A stretch of DNA of 64,000 nucleotides from Anaspis maculata. Lineage: Eukaryota; Arthropoda; Insecta; Coleoptera; Scraptiidae. The notes beneath the pieces are model-generated. The model had not been told where the DNA came from and made no database searches. It worked only from the letters and a program-made list of their open reading frames with translations. Below are positions 24,207 to 33,680 of this stretch, piece by piece. The position numbers and the translations under genes are program-made. The DNA lies in NCBI GenBank assembly GCA_949128115.1, contig OX421964.1, positions 2,790,001-2,854,000 on the forward strand, in the 5' to 3' direction. The number at the start of each line of letters is the position of its first letter. The stretch's first letter is position 1.

Positions 24207-24659
24207 CACATAGATAGATAGATAGATAATGTTTATTCATATACCATTACTGGTGTCGAATACATAACAATTAGGTATATAGGTAACATACAAGAATAAT
24301 AGAAAACAATAACAATTATACATTAATAAAATGTCATAAAATGATAACAGAAAATGTAATTGTATAAAAGTTTACTTATTCCCACTTTGAAGTGTCATTA
24401 ATATATTCCTCCATTGAATAATATACTTTTGATTTTAACATTGTTTTTAAATTTTGATTGAAAAATTTTGAGTTGAGATTTCTGATATCGATTGGAATTT
24501 TGTTATATAATACTATTGATTGATGTACAAAAGATCTTAGAAAAATGTCATTCTTTGGGATTTCCCCCCTAATTTCGTTATTTTTTCTAGTTTGATGATT
24601 ATGGAGAGAAGTTCCTACACTAAATTCCCCTTTATGTTTATGCATGTAACTAAAATCCC
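24207..24659 (-). mobile_element. 5'-truncated LINE 3' end with an (ATCT)n tail
   Basis: A - strand frame ending at 24376 encodes LINE-like C-terminal residues (SFVHQSIVLYNKIPIDIRNL and YSMEEYINDTSKWE), followed by an AT-rich 3' UTR and a run of ATCT (24211-24228 on the + strand as ATAGATAG...). Unit 1 of family A lacks this insertion at the corresponding place (about 19100). The family differs from that of the insertion at 18.53 kb. Confidence 0.82.
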
Positions 24660-25708
24660 ATAAGGAATTTCTGAAGGATTCTACAAGATTCGTGTGAATT
24701 TCCAAAGGTTCTTATGGAATATCCTGGGATTTCTGATGATTCTTCATGGGATTTTTGAGATTTTATAGGGAGCTATCAAAATTTCTATAAAATATTTATA
24801 ATATTTATTTATTTTCCCCTGTGATTTTACGGTAAGTGTGAATAATTATTCACTTAATTCAAAATATTGGATTTTTGGAAATTGGATTTCTAGGGATTTT
24901 TAAGAATATTGTATTTATTCTCAAGAATTCCTAGAGATTTCTCAAGATTCCCAAGAAAATTCGGGAACTTTTTGAAGATCTTTGAAAGTTTCTTAATGAT
25001 TTCCAGGGATCCATGAAAATTTCTAGAGAAGAAGGTCTGAACATTTGTATGGGATATCAAGGAATTTCTTGATATTTCACAAGATTTTCGGAAAACTTCA
25101 AAAGATCTGGAGATTTCTGGAATTTACAGAAATTCAAAGGTTTCTCAAGATTTCTACGGAAATTCTAGGGACTTCTCAGGGTCTCTGCGAGATTACTTTC
25201 ATTACTCCTTGAAATATTCTGGGGATTTTTAAAGATTTCTTCGAAATTTCTAAGGATTTTCAAGAATTTTTAGTGATTTCTACGAGATTTTTGAGAATTT
25301 GGGTAAAAATTTCCAGGTGTTGTGGAAAATTCCCCCGAGATCCTGAAAATTCGTATGGGATTTTTAAAAATGTCTGACAGTTTCTATGGATTTTTGGAAA
25401 TTTCTACGGGATTTCCGAGGGTTTTCAAAAGATTTCGTAGGTCATTTCTCAAGACTTTTGTGGAACATCCGGGAATTTTTGAAGATTTGTATGAGATTCC
25501 CAACTTTGGAAAATTGTGAGATTTTTGAATAATTTTTATGGGTTTTTAAAGATTTCTGAGGAATTTCTCAAACTATTTAAATATTTCCGAGGACTTCTGT
25601 GAGAATTTCTTATTTCGAGTGATCCATAATTCCGACGCTATGAGCTTTCGAGATCGAAAAATATGATTGTTAGCAAAAAAAATCACATAATACCTACGAG
25701 TGGCAGTT
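24660..25708 (-). repeat. Family A repeat, reverse orientation, unit 3 with array terminus
   Basis: Continues unit 2 and starts a third, partial unit. It ends with a non-repetitive terminus at about 25605-25708 (GAGTGATCCATAATTCCGAC ... AATACCTACGAGTGGCAGTT). The same terminus in opposite orientation opens the array at 63776. Confidence 0.85.
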
Positions 25709-25923
25709 GGGAATTGGGAATTACGCCGGAACTGAAGGCAAGAAACTGATATACTACGTTCAGCCTTGATGTGAGCCTTGAACAATTCTACTGCGAGCTT
25801 TGATTTTCGGAATTTCCCATTTCCAAATGCTTGGCGTGAGGCGAGACCCCCGGCCAATCAGAATCACAACAGGGTTGACCGCACTACACTAGATACCATG
25901 TACAGTAATATTATTATTCTGAC

Positions 25924-26376
25924 CTCTGTTCGCGACTGAGGGTGCTGCGATCGATGAGCTTGGCCCTGGGTATCAGCTGCGACCTCCTCTTGTTGCTGCC
26001 ACCTTGACCTTGACCGACGGCGTGCTGCGTTGCCGTCGAACCGGCGGCGGGGCTCAGATCCGCAGACGACGCGAAGACGTCCTGTCGACTGATGGCCAGG
26101 CTCCTGCTCCTCCTCAGGCTCGACTGCTGCTGCTCAAAGTGCAAATCTCCCCAGGGATTGCTCGAGACGTTTTCCAGGCTGCCCCGTTTGAATTTTTCCG
26201 ACGGCTCCCGCGTCCTCCTCGAACTCCTCGTGTACGTGGAGTTGTCGATGACGATGGGCTTTCTTTGGCCGGTGCCGCTTCGGCTTCCTTCTCCTCTTAT
26301 TCCTGCCTGTTGGTGGAGGTGATGGTGGTCTTTGAGGGTCAACTTGACGTTGTTGATGCACGATTCCCGTTCTAAC
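25924..26376 (-). CDS. Internal coding exon of the - strand gene, basic Ser/Arg-rich
   Basis: The acceptor TTTTTCTATTCCAG ends at 26377 and the exon starts at 26376. The donor ACAGAG|GTCAGA follows 25924. It is 453 nt (151 codons' worth), phase 2 at both ends, and fully open. It encodes LERESCINNVKLTLKDHHHL, then a basic Ser/Arg-rich stretch with RRTREPSEKFKRGSLENVSS and SSLRRSRSLAISRQ, and ends TLSREQ. The RRSRSLAIS region resembles targets of basophilic kinases. It joins in frame to the terminal exon at 5051. There is no ATG at the start, so an upstream exon is required. The phrase RGS-(L/S)-x-EN occurs here and again just after the splice (RGSSVENLQ). Confidence 0.85.
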
Positions 26377-27229
26377 CTGGAATAGAAAAAAAAAGTTTTT
26401 AGTATCGATTTTTCTTTGTCAGTTGATTTAGTGGTTGTTCAAATAAATATCGTTCGATGATTCGTTTTACGGAGGCGAACCGAGGTAGACGAACATGAAG
26501 TATGGATCATGTAGATTTTCTGGAGAAGTCGCGAATTGATATCATATAACGTAAGCAATCCTTGGGTCTAGGAAAAGATTGATCAGACAGATTGTTCTAG
26601 ATGAGGTTTCCTGATGCGTTGGCATGACCCGAAAGTCTAGCATTGCTTTGGACACATCAAAGCGTCTCTATTTTTCTATTTTGTTCTCTATAGGCGAATA
26701 TACAAGACTTGTAGCGCGTTAATGGTAGAGTTTATCGTCAAAACTAATCCAAATGGTAACTTCAAATTTAGCATACCAACTTCTCGGCTAATGCATTGGT
26801 GAGATCCGGTGTGGCCAGTAAGCGCTCAAATTACAAAGCTTTGAAACTTTTTGGACGTAAGTTCTGAACTGTTGCAGCACAAGCCGAGCTTTTAATATCC
26901 TGTAGATCTCTAATGTTCATTACCATATGATGCGAGTTGTCCAGGTCCTGGGTCCTGCATTAAACTTGGTTTTGTTGTCATTAGATATAATTACCACCGG
27001 CATCCACCGTTTTTTGTTTGCTTCACTTGCAAGAAAGTAACTACAACATTACAAAGTTGAGTATAAACTTCATGTTGTTGGTGAAGAAAATGCGGTTTGA
27101 CGATTTTCGACTGATTTTATGGTCGTAAACGATACCTACGTTTGACGGATTTTCACGTGTCCAAAAAGTGATAACGTACGAAGCCGTAGAAAAGTTAACA
27201 ACAATCAGCATTCAATTTTCGCATAATTT
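26377..27229. other. Unique intronic sequence
   Basis: No ORF with recognisable content, no repeat. It contains the acceptor tract of the exon at 26376. Confidence 0.6.
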
Positions 27230-28660
27230 CATCTTGAACTGAGAAACTCGGACTTGAACTGAAAATTTCAGGTTTTATCCCGTTCAAAATGGAATCCAGA
27301 CTCTGAGCTCATCTCGTTATCCACATTTGAAACTCGGAAGTCCATACTTGAATCCAAAAATTGTCATTTGTTTGCACTTCGAAATTCAAACTGTTTTTCA
27401 GAAGCTCTGAGCTTCTTTGACCTAAACTCAGAAATGTTCACTTTATGTAAACTCGGAAGCTGTCTCAAATTTGGAACTCTCTATTTGGAGTCAGAAATCC
27501 AGATTTAACGTTATAAACTCAGACTTGGTCATGGCATTACGACCCAAACTCCGAAATTCAAACTTTACCTTGGAAATTCATATTATCGGAATTTCGAACT
27601 TCATTTGGAAATTTGGCATTTCGGAAATTTTGACCTGTTGTTTCATTATTCAGTTTTAAACTTCATGGATTTACATTTCAACTCTCAATTTCGGACTATA
27701 TCTCGAAACTTCCAGAGTTGCTCACAGAATTTTCATCCAAGTTCAAAAATTCTCACCTATGCAAATTCGAAAAATCGGTCCTGAATACGGAATTTTTTAT
27801 TTGAACTTCATAATTCTAATGTAATCACGGGAAAAATTGATAAAGTCGTCTTAAGACATAAAATCCGACTGGGTATAAATACTATGTCTCCCACTTCAGC
27901 TCAAGAATTCAGAGTTCCTAAAAAACCTCAGCTTTTCTCAGAATTGCTGAAATCACGGCAATTCAGAACTGAATTTGGAAATTCAGACTTCAAGGAGAAC
28001 AAACGCAGAATTTACTTGTGCAATATTTCGAAAATTCTGAGTTGCTCACAGAATTCCCACTCAAATGAAAAAATTCTCCCTTATGCAAATTTGGAAAATA
28101 CGCCCCAAATTCGGAATTTTGTATTCAAACTTGGAAAATTCAAATTTAATTCTGTAAATTCTAATTCAATCACGGAATTATTGACCTGAACTCAGAAATT
28201 TGCACTTACGTGAAATTCAAAATTGTTGACTTGGCTCAAAATTTCTCACTTCACCTCGGAAATTTAGATTCAAAAACTCTTGGTTTTTCTTGGAGTTGAA
28301 TTTCAAACGTCTAGGATTCAGACCTCAGATCTTGAAATCCAAAATTCTCAGTTCATTTCTGAATTGAGACTTGAGCTTCGAAAACTCGAACATCAACTTT
28401 GTATTTCTGATTTCATTCCAGAAATTCCCACTTACGTAGACTCAGAACTTCGAAAGTAAAACGATTTCAATATAAACCAGGAAATGCAGATTCAACCTCA
28501 AAGATTTCCTAATTTTACATCGGCAATTTCAACTTACGAGAGCTCTGAACTTCAGGCTTGAAATCGGATTTTTGGCTTTGAGCTCGGAATTTCAGATTCA
28601 ACTCCTGAAATTTTAGAAATGTGGAAAAAATCATGGAATTTGTATTCAACTCAAAAATTC
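27230..28660. repeat. Family B degenerate short-word repeat
   Basis: Built from variants of AACTCGGAAATTCAGACTTG and GAAACTTGAACTC. A phrase of about 300 bp is duplicated (CCGAGTTGCTCACAGAATTYY at about 27714 and 28033, followed by CAAATTYGAAAAATC-like words). It has no long frame. It resumes at 29640. Confidence 0.8.
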
Positions 28661-28680
28661 TCCCTTACCTATAATAGATG

Positions 28681-28890
28681 TAGTTGGGAACGAAATGATT
28701 CATACGGCTCCCGTAGGAAGTCAGCTGGATTTCAGAAATCTCAGCTGCTTGTATCGTTCTTGAATGCCAGAGTTGATTATAGATTAATCATGATCAAAAC
28801 TGGTATTCAAAAACGATCCAAGCAGCTAACATTCATAAAATCTAGCCGATTCCTATCGAATCCATATGAATGATTTCGCTCCCAACTGTA
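28681..28890. mobile_element. MITE with TA-CAGTTGGGAGCG ends, copy 1
   Basis: Palindrome of about 210 bp. The left arm AGTTGGGAACGAAATGATTC pairs with the right arm GAATGATTTCGCTCCCAACT. The second copy (54260-54472) has cleaner ends flanked by TA, as in Tc1/mariner-type MITEs. Its right end overlaps the start of the next palindrome. Confidence 0.85.
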
Positions 28891-29632
28891 CAGGGTGTTC
28901 ACGCGAGAGGGATACCCTCTATCAAAAACTTTCTTTTCATGATAATTCAAAAAGAAAAAACTTTCCCGGGACAATTTTTTGCGTAGTCTCTAAATACTTA
29001 TGTCAAGTATAATTTTCCATTTCGTGCCATATACAGGGTGTGGCATTTTTTGCATTTTTTCGAAACACCCTTTATATAATCACCACAATTATTGCACACT
29101 GTTATCTTGATTACAAAAATGCATGACACTTCTAAAAAAAATTCTGGAAAAATTGAATAATTTACAATGATTTCTTTTTTTTATTTCAATGATTGATCCA
29201 TTTCAGGATTCAAATATGTTCAGAGTATTCTGTTTTACTTCTAAATGGCATGGAATGGCATAGAATGATCTATAGAATATCCGGGACATATCTGATTTCT
29301 AAAATGAATCCTTCATTCTAAAAAAAAAGATTTTTGAAATGCCGTTGTGAATTTTTCAATTTTTTCAAAAAACTTCAGAAGTATCATGCATTTCTGCAAT
29401 CAGGTTAAGAATGTGAATCGGCTGTGATGCTGATGACGAAATACAGGGTGTTCCGAAAAAAAAGCAGAGATTATTGCGACACCCTGTATTTGGCACGAAA
29501 TGGAAAATAATAACCTTGACATTTTCAGAAACTACGGAAAAAATTGTCCCAGGAAAATTTTTTCTTTTTTTAAATATCACGAAGGGAAAGTTTTTAATGA
29601 GGGGTATCCGTCTCGCGTGAACACCCTGTACA
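28887..29632. mobile_element. Palindromic element, TGTACAGGGTGTTCACGCG ends
   Basis: The left end TGTACAGGGTGTTCACGCGA (28887) pairs with the right end CTCGCGTGAACACCCTGTACA (29632). The arms share CTTTCCCGGGACAATTTTT, CATTTCGTGCCATATACAGG and ACTTCTxxA. There is no coding capacity. A second ACAGGGTGT pair occurs inside (29033 and 29443). Confidence 0.88.
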
Positions 29633-29639
29633 ATGTACA

Positions 29640-30079
29640 TACCTACTCGTAAATACGTGAATTCAAGGATGTAGACTAAGCTCGAAATTTTCTGCTTCAA
29701 ATCAGGAATTCAAACTTCTACTCGAAATTCCATGTTCATCTCAGAATTCTGGCTCAAATTTCGGAAACTTGGACTCAAACTCGAAATTTTAAAGGTCAGT
29801 TTTGAAAATTCAACTGAATATCTTGGAAATTCCAAGTTCACGCTTGAATTCAGATTAGAAGTCAAAGAAATTCAAGCTTGAACTCTTAATTTCTGACTTT
29901 TATCTCGGAAATTCTGAGTTTGTCACAGAATTCCAACGGAAAAGTTCAGAAGTTTCCACTTATTTTTTGAAACGTATACGTCAACCCGATTTTTTTTTTA
30001 TCTAAACCCAAATTTCCTGGATTATTCTGACTATAATCACGGAACTCGGACTCAGTCTCAGTTAATCCGACATTCGACG
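29640..30079. repeat. Family B repeat, second part
   Basis: Same word set as 27230-28660 (AACTCGAAATT, CTCGGAAATTC). The palindrome and MITE at 28681-29632 lie between the two parts. Confidence 0.75.
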
Positions 30080-30325
30080 TATGATTCGGCCCGCAAGAAA
30101 CCCAGACATGAACCCTATTGAACATGTCTGAGATATTCTAGAGATGAAGGTCCGAGCGCATATTCCGGAATACAGAAACCTGGCAGAAATACGCGTGTAG
30201 CTCACTTTTGCAAGAATGGGCGGAACTGGATCAGGGGACCGTTTGGTACCTTTTCGAGGGTATGCCGTGGCGTATGGAAGTAATTCAAGCTCGGTGGGGT
30301 GACCGCCGATATCGACTTGTAGGAT
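30080..30325 (+). pseudogene. Tc1/mariner transposase C-terminal fragment
   Basis: Shifted frames encode RPARNPDMNPIEHV, the block around the third catalytic acidic residue (Glu in PIEH is kept), then LAEI, WAELDQGTVWYLFEGMPWR and MEVIQARWGDRRYR before a stop at about 30323. At least two stops or frameshifts interrupt it. There is no N-terminal DNA-binding domain nearby. Its TIRs are not visible. Confidence 0.82.
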
Positions 30326-30900
30326 AAAGTTTATTTCCTCAATCTCTGTACTCTTGTCAAGTATTTGTTCACATCGCCGTGTCTTTGATCAATCAACAAA
30401 TTAACAAAACTGGAACATGAAGATGCTATCGTCAATATCAGTTTGATTTACGAACTGAAATTTCATCTTTTGAGAATGACAAACCACAAAAAAGATCATA
30501 CGTCCTCTGAAAAATTAGTCGAGCTGGAAATTATAACAATAATAAACGGTCAAGATGTAAAACTTCATCATATTCATAAGAGACGAATGAAATGTACAGG
30601 ATGGTTCGTTTACACCCTGGAGATCTCCAAACTTGAACAAAAAATCACGACTTCATAAATCACTCTGTATAATTGATTGATTGAAATAGACTAATGATAC
30701 ATACCAGCGAATCGAATTTTGTGGAAGTGGATGTATGCGTCTGAGCTCGCTTTCCAAGGAGATTTAATAGGCGAAAACTGCATCTTAATATTCCTTTAAA
30801 CCATTTTAGTGTCTCTTTGTAAGAGTGTGACATTTTTTACGAATGTTCGTGGGCGGAGGGCTGGGGATTTGCATCATAGTGGCGAATGTTTTAATTTACT
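30326..30900. other. Unique sequence with a small terminal-repeat-like fragment
   Basis: 30596-30658 reads TACAGGATGGTTCGTTTAC ... CACTCTGTATA, resembling decayed ends of an ACAGGGTG palindrome. The open frames are short and unremarkable. Confidence 0.4.
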
Positions 30901-31026
30901 GGTTTGCAGTGTATTGTGACTTAAAAATTAATCGCAATTTTTCGTTGTTTCAGGTAAGCATGGATTTCTTCTGTCTGCAAAGGTATTATGCAGTCATGCC
31001 TACCCCTTCCGTACTGTTTTGTATGG
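30901..31026 (+). promoter_or_regulatory. Candidate ratchet point (recursive splice site) with short downstream exon
   Basis: An acceptor (ATTAATCGCAATTTTTCGTTGTTTCAG, CAG at 30951-30953) is joined directly to a donor-like GTAAGC at 30954. A second strong donor, GTAAGT, lies at 31027, which would define a 73-nt exon 30954-31026. This arrangement is what recursive splice sites look like in long Drosophila introns. The same layout recurs at 61461. Confidence 0.45.
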
Positions 31027-31539
31027 GTAAGTCATTATTAATAATGGGAGGAACGGTATTATAGGCTCCTGAAATTGATCAGCGTTATGTAAATTCACCA
31101 TATTTGGCTATTAGTAGTGAATTTCAATAATGACATGTAATTCGACACGGCGACAGCTGCTGTCAAGGTTTAGAGAAGCGTCGAATGATTAACTCTTGGT
31201 GTGGTGATATTCAACTGTGGCTCACACAGGAGTTTCTACAGTTTCAATTTTTAAGGGGACCTCCAGACCGCCCTTATAGTCAAAACCCGCCATTATGGCA
31301 CCATATTTAAAAAGAGGACCAGCTTCATTTCAAGGCTTTTCTTTTCCTTTCTTTCCTCACGGCACTGTTGAACAACCACAACAAAATTGATGTGACATTT
31401 CTCGTTCAATTAAGACTGAATTTCAGTACATGATAAAAAAATCCATCGGCATGCGAAACGGGCACCAGGAATCCTTCCTCCTTAACTGAATACCAATTGT
31501 ACTAAATTGAATTCCCCAAGGACTTTCACTTAGGTACAC

Positions 31540-31727
31540 CGCATACGCATCCATCTCCATCCCCGGCGCATCCTCTTCGCGCCCTCCTCTTGAATTCGGA
31601 ATAATTCACGCAGAGTGGATGCGGTTCGTTTAATGACGTCCCCATTATCAGAAATCTTCCTCTTCGATCTTGATAATGATGTTCGAGTGAGCATGTCTTG
31701 AGCATCGCAGGTCTTGATGGAGTCCAT
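31540..31727 (-). CDS. Candidate 5' coding exon of the - strand gene
   Basis: An ATG at 31727 opens 188 nt: MDSIKTCDAQDMLTRTSLSR, then SKRKISDNGD, ASTLRELFRIQEE and a Lys/Arg-rich end. Taking the donor CGG|TGTACC at 31539 (GTGTAC) the exon ends in phase 2, which matches the phase of the acceptor at 26377: the joined codon would be CGG, Arg, and the frame runs on into LERESC. A better-looking donor (GTATGC, 31546) gives a wrong phase, so the link is not secure. The flanks are unique, non-repetitive DNA and the composition looks coding. Confidence 0.4.
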
Positions 31728-33481
31728 TAGGTAGAAAATTCAATGTTATACATGGCGGAGACATTATTTCTCTGAATGCCCTTCAGACCCTCCGCAGCAA
31801 TTTTATCCCCAACCATTTCAGCCCTTTATCGATAACAGCTGTGGCAGATTTCGGATACGTTTCGGCATTTTTACGTAAAATAGTCGGTATAAAATATATT
31901 TGGTTCGAATGAATAGTAAAAATCGGTTGACAGCCCCAAAATTTTCCCGACTAGGAACCTATGGAAATTTTTGTCGGAAACGTCTCTTAGGGTGGGAAGT
32001 TAGAATTAGAGAGAAAGATTGAGAATAATTTGCAAGGAATTGGAAATTTTGTAAGGGAATTTAGAATGTTCCGGGAAAACCTCGAATTTTATTCTGAATC
32101 ATCCTATTGTAAAAATCGACAATTGAAGCTTTACTTCAAGCTCCAGCATTCAAGTCCAGTCTCAAAAACCTGGAAATATCGAAAAATAGTTGGAAAATGT
32201 AATGAACCAGTTACTTCTTTTAAAAAAAATGGTGAAATCTGTTCGCGTGATAAAAAGTTGAAAAATATGCAGTTTTTCCTTAGAGGAAAACTTGAATACC
32301 GTAGGTCCGATTTCGAGAGTTTTTCCACAAAAAATTGATTTGATAATTTCTCCAAATTTCATTATCAGCATGTCTGCATCTGAAATTAATATTTCGTGAG
32401 GATCGCCGCATATCGAAGTTTGCACTGAAGTTTTTTCAAATTCACGGAATGTGCCCATTTTATTTTGTAAAAATTCTCCTCGGAAAACCGGAACCGTATC
32501 GATTTTGTAAATGGGTCCACACGACGCCTAATCCAATCTACTTTCGATATCAGTGGGAATTTTTCGAAAAAAGTCGATCCCCGAGCAGGAACGAATTTTT
32601 GAGTGGAATCCTGCATCGAAAGAGAGTCGTCCTGATCAAAACACGGGCGAGAGGCCCTCTCGGGTGGCAACGGCCAGGAAATATTTCGAAAATTCATAAC
32701 TTCCGACTGGGAAATGGTGGAAAACTGCAACTGCAGACTTAACTTGACTCTTTTGTTTTGTTGCTTCCTGTCTAATTCGTTACTGAATAAATGATGGGAT
32801 ACCTCAAAAGTTCTTTCTTTACCCACCAAGCTGGAGCATAGGCGATCTTTATCTCCCTAGTAATAATAATTACTCCAGCTTCCTAAGCATTATTGCAGAG
32901 ATGTTCATGTTATTACAAGTCCATTTATCATAGCTTGAAACAAAAATAATGTTATTGCTCCAAGACCCGCGCTCTGATAATAATGCTAATACGCGACTTT
33001 GCGGTTTTCCGTATCTCATTAGCTTCAATTTTTTTTTCATTCCCATTCATTCTTCATCGGAATAACATTTTTATATAATAACTAAGTACGTATGAGTGAA
33101 ACGTAATGATATTGCCACGTATATAATAACAACGACAATATACAACAATGACTTCGACCGTTTATACCTAGGAACTAGGTAAAAAAAAAATAAAGTGTCT
33201 TTGATGAGGCACGAAACGTTTGTTTATCCAATTATTTATAAAAACCGGAGAGAAAAAGCAAACAATAGCTTCGTCTGCGTGTATATACAAATGCGCTAAA
33301 ATTTCAAGGCTGCATTTTTAATTTGCACCTTTATCATCTTCACGGTTATGTAGTTTATTTATTATACAAAATCACAATCGAGTGAGAATAATATTTTTGC
33401 TGGATACCTACGGTTTTGGTTCAACCAGACGTAAAAACGTGAAAATTAATCAACAACCATAACAGATGCAAATTACGGGTG
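31728..33481. other. Unique sequence, no gene supported
   Basis: Overlapping frames of 74-147 codons on both strands at 32.0-32.8 kb show no domain. Could contain promoter sequence of the - strand gene, but no TATA or initiator stands out. Confidence 0.45.
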
Positions 33482-33680
33482 GTACACTCGGCAGCAAAAA
33501 TAGCGTCCACTTAATTTATATGGAAGACGACTGTTTGTTCGGCCTGTTCTAGCGTAGTAGGTAGTAGTAGCACTCGAAATGGATAAAGCAAAGCTGCCCT
33601 TGTTATTATCATATTGCTCTTTTATGAACTATTCAAACGTTTAACAATGATCAACTGCCGACAGGAACCGGAATGAGCAA
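33482..33680 (+). mobile_element. Single arm of the foldback element also seen at 37.1 kb
   Basis: GTACACTCGGCAGCAAAAATAGCG ... TAGTAGGTAGTAGTAGCACT ... CTGCCCTTGTTATTATCA matches 37083-37255 closely. It stands directly in front of family C, whose other end lies just before the complete copy. Confidence 0.8.

Larger units (their letters stand above)
5052..25923 (-). other. 20.9-kb intron joining two exons of the - strand gene
   Basis: The donor at 25923-25922 (ACAGAG|GTCAGA) leaves two bases of a codon. The acceptor at 5052 leaves one base. The joined codon is AGA (Arg), and the frame runs from SREQ through R into QILRGSS without a stop. Phase agreement alone has a one-in-three chance, but both sites are good matches and both exons are long and open. 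Skipped small exons inside the intron cannot be excluded. The intron holds all the family A repeats, the foldback and the LINEs listed separately. 5052-5399 and 25709-25923 are unique sequence without visible features. Confidence 0.7.

Noticed and set aside
28655..28675. Possible - strand ratchet site (TATAG|GTAAGG)
   Set aside because: Weak pyrimidine tract, inside repeat B beside a MITE end, and in a short intron.
32030..32829. Overlapping 97-147-codon frames on both strands
   Set aside because: No domain and no splice context. Chance frames in moderately GC-richer DNA.
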